A stretch of 64,000 nt of DNA from Candidatus Fimenecus excrementigallinarum (GTDB lineage: Bacteria > Bacillota > Clostridia > Oscillospirales > Acutalibacteraceae), in NCBI GenBank assembly GCA_018714805.1, contig DVMW01000024.1:144491-208490 (forward strand), written 5' to 3'. How positions within the stretch are numbered: the first letter of the stretch is position 1; each line of letters opens with the position of its first letter. Of the stretch, positions 1 through 9,037 are shown in pieces. The notes beneath the pieces were generated by a model. That model searched no databases. It was not told the origin of the DNA and saw only the letters and a program-made list of their open reading frames with translations. The position numbers were made by a program, and so were the translations under genes.

Positions 1-712
1 AGTCGCGCGCGTAAACCGGCTTGCCGTCGTAGGTGTAGGCGACCAGCATCCGCCCGAGCCTGGCCTTTAAGTCGTCCATGTCGCGGGCAAGGCACAAAAT
101 GGCCATGACCTCGCTCGCGACGGTAATCATGAAGCCGTCCTCGCGCGGGACGCCGTTTCCCTTGCCGCCAAGGCCCACAACGACGCTGCGCAGCGCCCGG
201 TCGTTCATGTCGAGGCACCGCTTCAAAAGGATGCGCCGCGGGTCAATTTGCAGCGCGTTGCCCTGCTGCAGGTGGTTGTCGAGCATCGCGCACAGCAGGT
301 TGTTCGCCGCGGTGAGCGCGTGCATATCGCCCGTGAAGTGGAGGTTGATGTCCTCCATGGGCACAACCTGCGCGTAGCCGCCGCCCGCCGCGCCGCCTTT
401 TACGCCGAACACCGGACCCATGGAGGGCTCGCGCAGGGCAATGACGGCGTTTTTGCCGATTTTCTGCATGGCTTCCCCAAGCCCCACGGTCACGGTCGTC
501 TTGCCCTCGCCCGCCGGCGTCGGGTTGATGGCGGTTACCAAAACGAGCTTGCCGTCCGGGCGGTCCTTGAGCCGCTCGCGCAGGCTAAGCGGCAGCTTGG
601 CCTTATACTTGCCGTAAAATTCCAGGTCGTCGGCCGCAACGCCGAGACGCGCGGCGATTTCCGCAACAGGCAGCAGCTTGGCTTCCTGGGCGATTTCGAT
701 GTCTGAACGCAT
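1..712 (-). CDS. fhs: Formate-tetrahydrofolate ligase, N-terminal part (runs off the window)
   Basis: ATP-dependent formation of 10-formyl-tetrahydrofolate from formate and THF, a cytoplasmic entry step of one-carbon metabolism (and of the Wood-Ljungdahl methyl branch in acetogens). The 237 codons visible begin MRSDIEIAQ and contain the family P-loop region [16 protein letters not shown] near residues 62-78, followed by the conserved [24 protein letters not shown] segment in two parts. The family is about 550 residues, so well over half the protein, including the C-terminus, lies beyond base 1. The start is set by a strong ribosome site (AGGGAGG) just upstream of ATG at 712. It is transcribed divergently from alaS from its own promoter. 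Confidence 0.95.
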   Translation of the reverse strand, partial: MRSDIEIAQEAKLLPVAEIAARLGVAADDLEFYGKYKAKLPLSLRERLKDRPDGKLVLVTAINPTPAGEGKTTVTVGLGEAMQKIGKNAVIALREPSMGPVFGVKGGAAGGGYAQVVPMEDINLHFTGDMHALTAANNLLCAMLDNHLQQGNALQIDPRRILLKRCLDMNDRALRSVVVGLGGKGNGVPREDGFMITVASEVMAILCLARDMDDLKARLGRMLVAYTYDGKPVYARD

Positions 713-767
713 AGCGTATCCTCCCTGACTTTTTCGTCCCGGCTTCCGCGGGGAAATGCCTGCTTCC

Positions 768-796
768 ATTATAGCGGAAACCGCGCCGTAAAACAA
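768..796 (-). promoter_or_regulatory. Sigma-A type promoter of fhs
   Basis: On the minus strand: -35 TTGTTT, 17-bp spacer, -10 TATAAT (TGCTATAAT-like context). It lies 56 bases upstream of the fhs ATG. The -35 box falls in an 8-bp inverted repeat (787-794 with 799-806, CGTAAAAC/GTTTTACG) that separates this promoter from the divergent alaS promoter. Confidence 0.6.
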
Positions 797-816
797 GCGT
801 TTTACGGGATTTTAAG

Positions 817-845
817 TTGACAACCGAAACGCGGAAAGGTATAAT
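817..845 (+). promoter_or_regulatory. Consensus sigma-A promoter of the alaS operon
   Basis: Perfect TTGACA (817-822), 17-bp spacer, perfect TATAAT (840-845). Transcription would start near 852, giving a leader of about 85 nt to the alaS ATG. That is too short for a T-box, so no tRNA-sensing leader is annotated here. Confidence 0.85.
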
Positions 846-936
846 CGTTTCATCGCTTTTTCCGATACTATAAAACAGGGAAAAGAAAAGCTGAAAAGAA
901 ACGCGGCGCGCCGCGGTTTTAAGGAGCATACGGACG

Positions 937-3576
937 ATGGAATGGACAGGTCTTAACGAACTGCGGGAAAAATATCTCGCCTTTTTCGAAAGCAAGGGGC
1001 ATTTGCGGCTGCCGAGCTTTTCGCTGGTCCCGCGCGACGACAAAAGCCTGCTGCTTATCAATTCCGGCATGGCGCCGATGAAAAAATACTTCACGGGCGA
1101 GGTGACCCCGCCGCGCAAGCGCGTGACCACCTGCCAGAAGTGCATCCGCACGCCGGACATCGAAAACGTCGGCAAAACCGCGCGCCACGGCACGTATTTT
1201 GAGATGCTCGGCAACTTCTCCTTCGGCGATTACTTCAAAAAAGAGGTTATCCCGTGGGCGTGGGAGTTCTGCACGAAGGTCATGGAAATGGACCCGGAGC
1301 GCCTCTACATCAGCGTGTACGAGGACGACGACGAGGCGTACGACATTTGGACAAAGACCGTCGGCGTGGACGCGTCGCACATGGTGCGCTTCGGGAAGGC
1401 GGACAATTTCTGGGAGCACGGCGCGGGTCCCTGCGGCCCCTGCTCGGAAATTTATTACGACCGCGGCGAGAAATACGGCTGCGGCAAGCCCGACTGCAAG
1501 GTGGGCTGCGAATGCGACCGGTACATCGAATTCTGGAATCTGGTCTTCACCCAGTTTGAAAACGACGGCGAGGGCAACTATACCCGCCTTGCGCATCCGA
1601 ACATCGACACGGGCATGGGCCTGGAGCGGCTCGCGTGCATTGCGCAGGACGTGGACAACCTGTTCGAGGTCGACACCGTCCAGAATATCATGAAGCACAT
1701 CATGGAAATCGCCGGCGTGCGCTACCATGAGGACGCGCGCCGCGACGTGTCCCTGCGCGTCATCACCGACCACGTGCGCAGCACGACGATGATGCTCGGC
1801 GACGGCGTCATGCCCTCCAACGAGGGCCGCGGCTATGTGCTGCGCCGCCTGCTGCGCCGGGCGGTCCGCCACGGCCGGCTGCTGGGCATTGCGCGCCCGT
1901 TCCTTTACGAGGTTGCCGAAACGGTCATCGGGGAAAACAAGGCTGCGTACCCGGAGCTTGTCGAAAAGCACGACTACATCGTCAGCGTTATCCGGGCGGA
2001 GGAGGAAAATTTTGCGCGCACGCTCGACGCGGGCGTTCAGCGCTTCCAGAAAATGGCGGATGCGGCGAAGGAGGCGCAGCTTTCCGGCGCGGACGCGTTT
2101 TTGCTGTCCGATACGTTCGGGTTCCCGCTGGATTTGACGAAGGATTTGCTCGAAGAGCGCGGCATGACGGTGGATGAGGACGAATTTTACCGGCTGGTCG
2201 CCGAACAGCGCGACCGCGCCCGCCGCGCCCACAAGGACGCGGGCAAGGAGGCGTGGCTCGGCTCGGACGACGCGGTCCGCGATTTGCCCGCCACGGAATT
2301 TTCGGGCTATACGGCGTTCTCCTGCCCGGCAAGGGTTTTGGCGGTGCTGGCCGACGGCGAGCGCGCCGAAGCGGTCGGCGCGGGCAAGCCGGCCGTCCTG
2401 GTGCTGGACAGAACCGTGTTTTACGGCGAGGGCGGCGGCCAGGAGGGCGACGCCGGCGAGCTTTGCGGCGACGGCTTCACCTTTACCGTGACCAATACCA
2501 CCAAGACCGCGCAGGGCGTGTACCTGCACCACGGGAGCTTGACGAAAGGCGCGGAAATCTCCGTCGGCGCCGAGGTGCAGGCTGTGCTTGACGCCGACCG
2601 CCGCCGGGCGACAATGCGCAACCACACGGCGGCGCACCTTTTGCAGGCGGCGCTGCGCAAGGTGCTCGGCACGCACGTCGAGCAGGCCGGCCAGCTGGTT
2701 TCCCCGCGGGAGATGCGCTTCGACTTTACGCATTTCTCGGCGCTCACGGCCGACGAGCTGCGCGCCGTGGAGGAGGCGGTCAACCGCGCCGTGCTGGACG
2801 CGGTGCCGGTGGAAACGGCGGAAATGCCGCTGGAAAAAGCGAAGGAGCTCGGCGCAATGGCGCTGTTCAGCGAAAAATACGGCGACGTCGTGCGCGTCGT
2901 TCAAATTGGCGACGTCTCTGCGGAGCTTTGCGGCGGTACGCACGTGTCGAACACCGCCGAGCTCGGACTTTTTAAGATAACCTCCGAGTCCTCCGTTGCG
3001 GCGGGCGTGCGGCGCATTACCGCCGTGACGGGCACGGGGATTTTGCAGCACCTTGCGGATACGGAGGCGCTGCTTGCGAAAACGGCGGCGCCGCTGAAGG
3101 CGAACGCCCCGCAGGAGCTGCCCGCGCGCGCCGAGGCGGTTGCGGCGGAGCTCAAGGCCCTTGAAAAAGAGGTCGAAAGATTGCAGGGCGAGCTGAATAC
3201 GTACAAAACCGCCGGGCTGCTGGCCGGGGCGGTGGACGTCGACGGCGTGAAGCTTATCGTTTACTACGCCGGCGACGAGACGGCCGAAAACCTGCGCGCG
3301 CTCGCCGATACGGCGCGCAGCCTTGCCGACAACGCCGTTGCGGTTGTGGCGGGCTCCAATTCCGAAAAGGGGACGGTCACCTTCGCCTGCGCCTGCGCAA
3401 AAGAGGCAATTGCGCGCGGCGCGCACGCGGGCAGCATTGTCCGCGAGGTCGCCAAGGTCGCCGGGGGCTCCGGCGGCGGCAAGCCCGACATGGCGATGGC
3501 GGGCGGCAAGGACGTTTCCAAGGTGGACGACGCGCTTATGCGTGCGGATGAGATTGTCCGCGCCATGCTCAAATAA
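937..3576 (+). CDS. alaS: Alanyl-tRNA synthetase
   Basis: Charges tRNA-Ala with alanine in the cytoplasm and edits mischarged Ser/Gly. At 879 residues it has the full bacterial architecture: class II catalytic domain (FFESKGHLRLPSFSLVP at the N-terminus, motif region GPCGPCSEIYYD), tRNA-binding domain, editing domain with HTAAHLL near residue 563 and CGGTH near 664, and a C-terminal DHHA1 domain rich in Gly near the end. The start is supported by AAGGAG at 921-926, ten bases before ATG. It is first gene of a run with the HIT gene 11 bases downstream, and is served by the consensus promoter at 817-845. Confidence 0.97.
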   Translation: MEWTGLNELREKYLAFFESKGHLRLPSFSLVPRDDKSLLLINSGMAPMKKYFTGEVTPPRKRVTTCQKCIRTPDIENVGKTARHGTYFEMLGNFSFGDYFKKEVIPWAWEFCTKVMEMDPERLYISVYEDDDEAYDIWTKTVGVDASHMVRFGKADNFWEHGAGPCGPCSEIYYDRGEKYGCGKPDCKVGCECDRYIEFWNLVFTQFENDGEGNYTRLAHPNIDTGMGLERLACIAQDVDNLFEVDTVQNIMKHIMEIAGVRYHEDARRDVSLRVITDHVRSTTMMLGDGVMPSNEGRGYVLRRLLRRAVRHGRLLGIARPFLYEVAETVIGENKAAYPELVEKHDYIVSVIRAEEENFARTLDAGVQRFQKMADAAKEAQLSGADAFLLSDTFGFPLDLTKDLLEERGMTVDEDEFYRLVAEQRDRARRAHKDAGKEAWLGSDDAVRDLPATEFSGYTAFSCPARVLAVLADGERAEAVGAGKPAVLVLDRTVFYGEGGGQEGDAGELCGDGFTFTVTNTTKTAQGVYLHHGSLTKGAEISVGAEVQAVLDADRRRATMRNHTAAHLLQAALRKVLGTHVEQAGQLVSPREMRFDFTHFSALTADELRAVEEAVNRAVLDAVPVETAEMPLEKAKELGAMALFSEKYGDVVRVVQIGDVSAELCGGTHVSNTAELGLFKITSESSVAAGVRRITAVTGTGILQHLADTEALLAKTAAPLKANAPQELPARAEAVAAELKALEKEVERLQGELNTYKTAGLLAGAVDVDGVKLIVYYAGDETAENLRALADTARSLADNAVAVVAGSNSEKGTVTFACACAKEAIARGAHAGSIVREVAKVAGGSGGGKPDMAMAGGKDVSKVDDALMRADEIVRAMLK

Positions 3577-3587
3577 GGAGGAGCCAT

Positions 3588-3923
3588 ATGGACTGCCTGT
3601 TTTGCAAAATTATCGCGGGGGAAATCCCCTCGAACAAGCTGTATGAGGATGAGCTCTGCTGCGCCTTCTACGACATCGACCCGCAGGCGGATACGCATTT
3701 TCTGGTCGTGCCGAAGACCCACGTCGCGTCCATGGCGGACGTGACCGAGGCGGAAGCGGCGGCCGTTGCGCACATCTTTACGGTCATCCCGAAGCTTTGC
3801 AGGGACCTCGGGCTTTCCGGCTACCGCGTCATCAGCAACTGCGGCCGCAGCGCGGGGCAGACGGTCATGCACCTGCATTTCCACGTGCTGTCCGGCCCCA
3901 ATCTCGGCGCCCGGCTCGTCTGA
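3588..3923 (+). CDS. HIT family (histidine triad) nucleotide hydrolase
   Basis: Small cytoplasmic nucleoside-phosphoramidate hydrolase of the HINT branch. The 111-residue protein has the N-terminal CLFCKIIAGEIPS signature (Cys3/Cys6, a potential metal pair found in many HINT proteins) and the histidine triad HLHFH at residues 95-99. The ribosome site AAGGAGGAG precedes ATG. The stop codon overlaps the comEC start (TGATG), implying coupled translation. The physiological substrate of bacterial HINT proteins is generally unknown; hydrolysis of aminoacyl-AMP would fit its position behind alaS, but that is inference. Confidence 0.9.
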   Translation: MDCLFCKIIAGEIPSNKLYEDELCCAFYDIDPQADTHFLVVPKTHVASMADVTEAEAAAVAHIFTVIPKLCRDLGLSGYRVISNCGRSAGQTVMHLHFHVLSGPNLGARLV

Positions 3924-6115
3924 TGGTCCGGCCGTTCTGCGTTATCGGCTTTTCCATGCTGTTTACGCTGTTCGTACTCGGTACGGACGCGTCTGCGAAG
4001 GCGGTGGGTGCGGTGCTTTGCGCCGCGCTCATCGCCTTTGCGCTTTCCCTGGCGTTTCGCGCTTCCCGGCGCGACCGGACGCTGCCGACCGCCTTTGCCG
4101 CCGTGGCGCTTTCGGCGCTGCTGCTGTTTGCGGCCGCCGCAAGGCAGGCCAAGACGGCGGCGTTTTTTGACGGGCGGGAAATGCAGGTGCGCGGCGTGCT
4201 TGCCGAGCTGCCCTTTAGGGAGGACGGCCGGTACTATTACGTCCTGCGGCTGGACACGGCGAACGGGACGCGGTGCAGCGAGCAGCTGCGCCTTGTGACA
4301 AACGCGCCGCTCGATTTGACGCCGGCGGACCGCATTACGTGTACGGCCGAGACCTTTCTGCTCGGCGGCGGCAGCGACGAGGTGCTCGAATATTACCGCA
4401 CCGGGGGCCTCACGGTCGGCGCGTACCCGGTCGGGGCGGTAACCATTGAGCCCGGCGTGCGCACCGACCTTTCCGGACGCATTCTGCAGCTGCGCGAGCG
4501 CCTGACGAACGCGCTTTTGTCGGCGCTGCCGGGCGACAACGGCGCGCTGCTCGCGGCCATTGCGTTCGGCTCGGACGACGCGCTGCCCGGCCGGGTCAAC
4601 AACGCCTTCCGGGCGGTGGGCGTCTCCCACATCCTCGTCGTTTCCGGCCTGCACCTGACCGTGTGGACGATGCTGCTGTTCGCCGTGTTCCGCCAGCTCG
4701 GGCTGCGCCGCCGGCTTTCCGCCGCGGTCGGGATTGGCTTCGTCTGCTTCTTTACGGTCCTAACCGGCGGCGCGCCGTCCATCCTGCGTGCGGCGGTCAT
4801 GCTCTGTATGGTCTATGCCGCCGAGTTTTTCAAGCGGGAATCCGACGCGTTCAACGCCATCGGGCTTGCGCTGACGGGTATGCTCGCCGTCAACCCCTAT
4901 GCCGCGCGGTCGCTGTCGCTGCTGCTCTCCGTGTTTGCGACGCTGGGCATCCTGCTGTGCGCGGAACCGCTGACCAAGGCGCTGTCCCGGCCGTTCTCCC
5001 GGGTTTCCTTCCCGGCGGCGCGGCGGCTGCTTTCGGCGCTCGCCTCCGCCGTCGCGGTCACGGCGTCCGCCGGCGTTTTTACGCTGCCCGTGCAGCTCTG
5101 GGCCGTCGGCAGCCTGTCGCTCGCGACGCTGCCTGCGAACCTTTTGATGCTGACGGCGGGCAACGCCGCGATGGTGCTCGGGTCTTTGGGCGGGGCGCTG
5201 GCGCAGGTCGGCGTGCTGGACGCGCCGGTGCTGTTCCTTGCCGGCCAGACCGCGCGGTATATGATTGCCGGCGCCGAAGCGCTCTGCGGCCTGCCGGGCG
5301 TGCTGATGCCCATCGGGTCCGATTTTTCCAAGCTCCTTTTGGCGCTCGCCTTTTTCGGTGCGGCCGCCGTTTTGCTGCTGCGCCGTCCGAACAAGCGCGC
5401 CGTGCAGGTCTGCGCGGGTCTTTTGTGCGGCGTGTTTCTCGTCGGCAATATCGGGATGTCCCTGCACACGCGCGGCGTCCTCCGGCTGGCGGTCGCGTCC
5501 GTCGGCGACGGCGCGGGGATTGTGCTGTCCTGCCGGGGCGAGACCGTCGTGCTCGGCTGCGGCGGGGACTACTTTGCGGATTCGGAAATTTATGCTATAC
5601 TGTCTAAGTACGGCGCGACCGGCATCGACGCGCTGGTGCTGCCGGGCGGCGGGACGCACGTTTCGTCCGGCGCGGTGCCCCTCGGCGAGCGCCTGCCGGT
5701 GCGCACGCTCTACTACGCGCCCGAGCTCGACGCCGAAACGCTGCCCGTGGGCGAAGAAAAGGTTCCCGTCACCCGCAGCGTTCTGCGCTTTGCGGACGAT
5801 ACGCTGACTGTAGCGGTGCAGGCGGCGGGCGCGTACCGGTATGCGGAGATTTTGTACGGCGGGTTTCGCGCCATCGTCTCCTTTACGCCGGAAAACGACT
5901 TCCGGGGCGACGCGGCGGCGCTGCTTATCTGCGCCGGGGAAATGTCGAAAAATACCGACGCCGCCGATTTCTCGCTGACCGTTTTGTCCACGGCGGACAG
6001 TGCGGACGCCGATTTTCCCGCCCTGCGAAGCGGCACGGTCTGCACCACGGCCGAAAACGGGAGCATCTCCGTGCTCGTTTACCCGGACGGCGCGTTTGAA
6101 TACGAAAGGATGTAA
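3923..6115 (+). CDS. comEC: ComEC/Rec2-like DNA-uptake channel protein with a degenerate C-terminal domain
   Basis: Polytopic membrane protein related to the channel that carries transforming DNA across the cytoplasmic membrane. I place the start at ATG 3923, overlapping the HIT stop (TGATG), giving 730 residues; a longer frame upstream reads through HIT and is not used. Order: N-terminal hydrophobic segments and a soluble DUF4131-like region (about 60-200), Competence domain with conserved ALLAAIAFGSDDALP and HILVVSGLHLTV (about 210-280), many membrane helices to about 510, then a metallo-beta-lactamase-like region (520-730). In that last region the usual zinc-binding His/Asp cluster is replaced by a Gly-rich LPGGGTHVSSG stretch, so nuclease activity is doubtful. 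Confidence 0.88.
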   Translation: MVRPFCVIGFSMLFTLFVLGTDASAKAVGAVLCAALIAFALSLAFRASRRDRTLPTAFAAVALSALLLFAAAARQAKTAAFFDGREMQVRGVLAELPFREDGRYYYVLRLDTANGTRCSEQLRLVTNAPLDLTPADRITCTAETFLLGGGSDEVLEYYRTGGLTVGAYPVGAVTIEPGVRTDLSGRILQLRERLTNALLSALPGDNGALLAAIAFGSDDALPGRVNNAFRAVGVSHILVVSGLHLTVWTMLLFAVFRQLGLRRRLSAAVGIGFVCFFTVLTGGAPSILRAAVMLCMVYAAEFFKRESDAFNAIGLALTGMLAVNPYAARSLSLLLSVFATLGILLCAEPLTKALSRPFSRVSFPAARRLLSALASAVAVTASAGVFTLPVQLWAVGSLSLATLPANLLMLTAGNAAMVLGSLGGALAQVGVLDAPVLFLAGQTARYMIAGAEALCGLPGVLMPIGSDFSKLLLALAFFGAAAVLLLRRPNKRAVQVCAGLLCGVFLVGNIGMSLHTRGVLRLAVASVGDGAGIVLSCRGETVVLGCGGDYFADSEIYAILSKYGATGIDALVLPGGGTHVSSGAVPLGERLPVRTLYYAPELDAETLPVGEEKVPVTRSVLRFADDTLTVAVQAAGAYRYAEILYGGFRAIVSFTPENDFRGDAAALLICAGEMSKNTDAADFSLTVLSTADSADADFPALRSGTVCTTAENGSISVLVYPDGAFEYERM

Positions 6116-6119
6116 AGCC

Positions 6120-7175
6120 ATGCCTGCCTTATCGCCTGTCCAACTGCATAAGCAGCTCAAAAGCGGCGACTTTGCGCGCGTATACCTGTTTTACGGCGAG
6201 GAAAGCTATTTGAAGCAGGTGTACGCCGACCGCCTGGCGCGCGCGTGCGTGACGCCCGGCATGGAGGGCTTCAACCACAAAAAATACGACGCGACCGACG
6301 GCGCGCCGTTTTCCGAGGTGCTCGACGCCGCCGAAACGCTGCCCGCTTTTGGCGGGTATATGTGCGTCGTGGCGTGCGACTACGCGCTCGACAGCCTTTC
6401 CGCCTCCGACAAAGCGCGGCTGGACGCCTACCTTGCGGACCCGAACGAAAACGCCGTACTGCTTTTTTGGCAGGACGAAGTTCGCGTCGACCCCAAAAAA
6501 AGCGCCAAGTGGCGTGGGATACTGGAGGCGGTTTCCAAATGCGGCACCGCCGTCGCCTTCGACCGGCTCGATATGCCGTCGCTTACCAAAACCCTGCGCG
6601 ACGGGGCGGCAAAGCGCGGCTGTGCGCTGGACGCCGCCCAGGCGCGGTATCTGGCGGAGACCGTCGGCAACGACCTCCATCGCCTGCTCGGCGAGCTTGA
6701 AAAGCTGTGCGCCTATAAGCAGGGGGGCGGAGAAATTTCCAAGGCGGACATCGACGCGGTCGTGACACGCTCGCTGGAGGCGAATGTGTTCGATTTAACG
6801 CGCGCGCTTTCCGCCGGCAACTGCGCGCGGGCGCTCTCGGTGCTCGAAAAGCTTTTGCAGGACAAGGAAAAGCCGGAGCTCATTCTCGGGACGATTGTCG
6901 GCGCGTACGTCGATATGTACCGGGTCAAGCTGGCGCTGGAGGCGGGGGAGCAGAGCACGGCGCCCGCGAAGTTTTTCCAATATAAGGGGCGGGAGTTCCG
7001 CCTGCGCAACGCCGCGCGGGATGCGAACGCGCTGCCGGCGGACGCGCTGCGGCGCGCGCTGGATTTGTGTACGGCGGCGGACCGCGCGCTCAAGACCGGC
7101 GGCGCGCCCGCCTCGCTCGTGCTCGAGCGGCTGCTTGTGCAGCTGGCGGCGCTGTTTGCGGGGAAACGGCGATGA
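6120..7175 (+). CDS. holA: DNA polymerase III delta subunit
   Basis: Clamp-loader subunit that opens the sliding clamp during replication. The 351-residue product fits the family length. N-terminal AAA-like domain begins YLFYGEESYLKQVYADRL (residues 22-40), followed by central helices with DRLDMPSLTKTL and a C-terminal collar domain ending LVQLAALFAGKRR. ATG 6120 has AAAGG upstream and lies four bases after the comEC stop; an earlier in-frame ATG would overlap comEC extensively. The holA stop overlaps the next start (ATGA). comEC-holA adjacency is common in Firmicutes. Confidence 0.93.
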   Translation: MPALSPVQLHKQLKSGDFARVYLFYGEESYLKQVYADRLARACVTPGMEGFNHKKYDATDGAPFSEVLDAAETLPAFGGYMCVVACDYALDSLSASDKARLDAYLADPNENAVLLFWQDEVRVDPKKSAKWRGILEAVSKCGTAVAFDRLDMPSLTKTLRDGAAKRGCALDAAQARYLAETVGNDLHRLLGELEKLCAYKQGGGEISKADIDAVVTRSLEANVFDLTRALSAGNCARALSVLEKLLQDKEKPELILGTIVGAYVDMYRVKLALEAGEQSTAPAKFFQYKGREFRLRNAARDANALPADALRRALDLCTAADRALKTGGAPASLVLERLLVQLAALFAGKRR

Positions 7176-7774
7176 TTCGGCTGAAGCAGGCCGTCATTGT
7201 CGAGGGGAAATATGACAAGCACCGCCTTTCTGCGGTTTTGGACGCCCTGATTCTCACGACCGACGGCTTCGGTATTTTCAAGGATACGGAAAAGCAAAGG
7301 CTTTTGCGCCGCCTCGCGGCGGAGCGCGGCCTCGTGGTGCTGACGGACAGCGACGCGGCGGGGTTCGTTATCCGCAATTTTTTAAACGGCATCGTCCCGG
7401 CAAACCGCGTGACGCACGTGTATATCCCCGACGTGTTCGGCAAGGAGCGCCGCAAGGCCGCGCCGTCGAAGGAGGGCAAGCTCGGCGTCGAAGGGATGCG
7501 CACCGACGTGCTTTTGGAGGCGTTTCGCAAGGCGGGGCTGACCGCCGACGAAACGGCCGGCACGCCGCAGCGCGCCGTCACCAAGACCGACCTGTACCTC
7601 GACGGACTTTCCGGCGGCCCGGACAGCGCCGAAAAACGCCGCCGGCTGCTTGCCGCGCTCGATTTGCCGGCGCATATGCAGGCGAACGCGATGCTCGGCG
7701 TGCTCAACACGCTGTTTACATACGATGAATACCGAAAGACGATAGAGGACCTGCAGGCGGAGGGACGGCTATGA
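7172..7774 (+). CDS. Toprim-domain protein, RNase M5-like (DUF4093 type)
   Basis: The 200-residue product has an N-terminal Toprim domain: catalytic Glu in VIVEGKYDK (Glu11) and the metal-binding DxD in LTDSDAAG (Asp59, Asp61). This resembles RNase M5, which trims the 5S rRNA precursor, but the C-terminal half (residues 90-200, with TDVLLEAFRKAGL) looks like the DUF4093 extension typical of Clostridia. The function is therefore inferred as a nucleic-acid endonuclease, with 5S rRNA processing as the best guess. It overlaps holA and the next gene by 4 bases each (ATGA). Confidence 0.8.
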   Translation: MIRLKQAVIVEGKYDKHRLSAVLDALILTTDGFGIFKDTEKQRLLRRLAAERGLVVLTDSDAAGFVIRNFLNGIVPANRVTHVYIPDVFGKERRKAAPSKEGKLGVEGMRTDVLLEAFRKAGLTADETAGTPQRAVTKTDLYLDGLSGGPDSAEKRRRLLAALDLPAHMQANAMLGVLNTLFTYDEYRKTIEDLQAEGRL

Positions 7775-8778
7775 ATTTGCTTGTGCTGGCAACGGGCGGC
7801 ACCATCGGCAGCGCGGCGGGGGCGGGCGGCATAGACGCCGACGGCAGCCGGACGCCGCTGCTTTTGCAAATGTACCGCGCGCGGTACGGCGGCGACGTGC
7901 GCTTTACGCCCCGGCAGATTTGCACGCTGCTGTCCGAAAATGCCGACCGCGCGTTTTATGAAACGCTGCTGGCCGCCCTGTTCGCGGCAATGGCGGAGCC
8001 GTTCGACGGCGTTATCGTCCTGCACGGGACGGACACGCTGCCGTTTACCGCATCGCTCGCCGCCATGGCCTGCCGCCATTTTACAAAGCCCGTCTGCTTT
8101 GTGTCGTCGGTCTTCGAGCTTTGCGACCCGCGGGAAAACGGCGTTTCCAACCTGCGCGCGGCGGTGCGGTATATCGAGGCGGGCGGCGCCGGCTTTGTCG
8201 TCCCGTTCGGACAGGCGGGCGGGGAATGCCGCGTTCATCTTGCGACCCGGCTTTTGGAGGCCGACCCCTTTACGGACGATTTCGCCTCGGCGGGCGCGCC
8301 GGCTGCGGTGGTTGCCGGCGACGAGGTTCGGTTTGCCCGGTCGGCGGACGTGCCCGACCGTCAGACGCTGCGCCGACCCTTGCCCGCGCTGTTTGCGGCG
8401 CCGCCGCGCCTGCCCGGGCGCGTCGTGCTGCTGCGCTGCTTCCCGGGTATGTGTCCGCAGGCGTCTGCGGTTTCGGCGGATACGGCGGCGGTGCTTTTGT
8501 GGGGCTACCATTCCGGCACCGCGCCGCAGCGTCTGACGCGGTTCGTCAAGCAGGTACAGGCGGCGGGCGCTGCCGTTTACCTTGCGCCCGTCAAGCGTGC
8601 GCCGAGGCAGTATGCAAGCACAAACGCGCTGCTGGAAAGCGGCGCTCGCCCGCTGTACGCGTTAAGCGCGCCGGCGGCATATGCACGGCTGCTGCTCGCC
8701 TATGCGCAAACGGCCGACGCGCCGGAAAGCGCGGCGCAGCGGACGCTCTATTACGAAGAGGTTCCCGCACACAGCTGA
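7771..8778 (+). CDS. Asparaginase/glutaminase family protein
   Basis: Hydrolyses asparagine (or a related amide) to aspartate and ammonia if active. The 335-residue protein carries both family signatures: LATGGTIGS at the N-terminus (nucleophile Thr near residue 8) and VLHGTDTLPFTAS near residue 87-99 with the second catalytic Thr-Asp pair. The C-terminal domain is present but weakly conserved. No signal peptide is seen, so it resembles the cytoplasmic type. It overlaps the upstream toprim gene by 4 bases and ends the operon just before a strong terminator. Confidence 0.88.
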   Translation: MNLLVLATGGTIGSAAGAGGIDADGSRTPLLLQMYRARYGGDVRFTPRQICTLLSENADRAFYETLLAALFAAMAEPFDGVIVLHGTDTLPFTASLAAMACRHFTKPVCFVSSVFELCDPRENGVSNLRAAVRYIEAGGAGFVVPFGQAGGECRVHLATRLLEADPFTDDFASAGAPAAVVAGDEVRFARSADVPDRQTLRRPLPALFAAPPRLPGRVVLLRCFPGMCPQASAVSADTAAVLLWGYHSGTAPQRLTRFVKQVQAAGAAVYLAPVKRAPRQYASTNALLESGARPLYALSAPAAYARLLLAYAQTADAPESAAQRTLYYEEVPAHS

Positions 8779-8787
8779 AAACAGGCA

Positions 8788-8832
8788 AAAAAACGAACGG
8801 CGCCGCCGCTGGGACGGTGCCGTTCGTTTTGC
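8788..8832. terminator. Bidirectional rho-independent terminator
   Basis: A 12-bp stem, AAAACGAACGGC pairing with GCCGTTCGTTTT and extended by GCC/GGT, around a loop at 8805-8815. A-tract on the left and T-tract on the right let it terminate both the asparaginase operon and the converging minus-strand genes. Confidence 0.85.
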
Positions 8833-8838
8833 GTTCTC

Positions 8839-8967
8839 TTATTTCCGGTTTTCCGCCGTCGGCGCGTCGCTGCGGTCGCCGGCGGGCTGCTCGTTCGTCC
8901 CGGCGGGCGTAGAGGGGGTGTTGGCCGGGGCGCTGTTGCCGCTGTGCTTTTTCTTGTTTTTGTCCAT
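8839..8967 (-). CDS. Small hydrophilic hypothetical protein
   Basis: A 42-codon frame beginning MDKNKKKHSGNSAPANTPS and rich in Lys, Pro, Thr, Asn and Glu, with no hydrophobic core, so likely disordered. ATG 8967 has GAGGTGAG seven bases upstream, the main support for translation. It follows the nucleotidyltransferase gene and ends just before the shared terminator. I do not recognise it. Confidence 0.45.
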   Translation of the reverse strand: MDKNKKKHSGNSAPANTPSTPAGTNEQPAGDRSDAPTAENRK

Positions 8968-9037
8968 TGTTCTCACCTCGCCCACAGTTTGCCCGGCGCG
9001 GCGGAGAATATACGGAACAAGCAGCGTTTTTTTCGGC

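Noticed and set aside
852..936. T-box riboswitch before alaS
   Set aside because: The leader from the consensus promoter is only about 85 nt and shows no T-box sequence or antiterminator.
919..3426. Very long open frame antisense to alaS
   Set aside because: Arg/Ala/His-rich translation without family features; caused by GC-rich codon use of the real gene.
5565..5605. Promoter-like TTGCGG-16-TATACT inside comEC
   Set aside because: Weak -35, about 500 bases from the next start, and no AT-rich context; likely chance.
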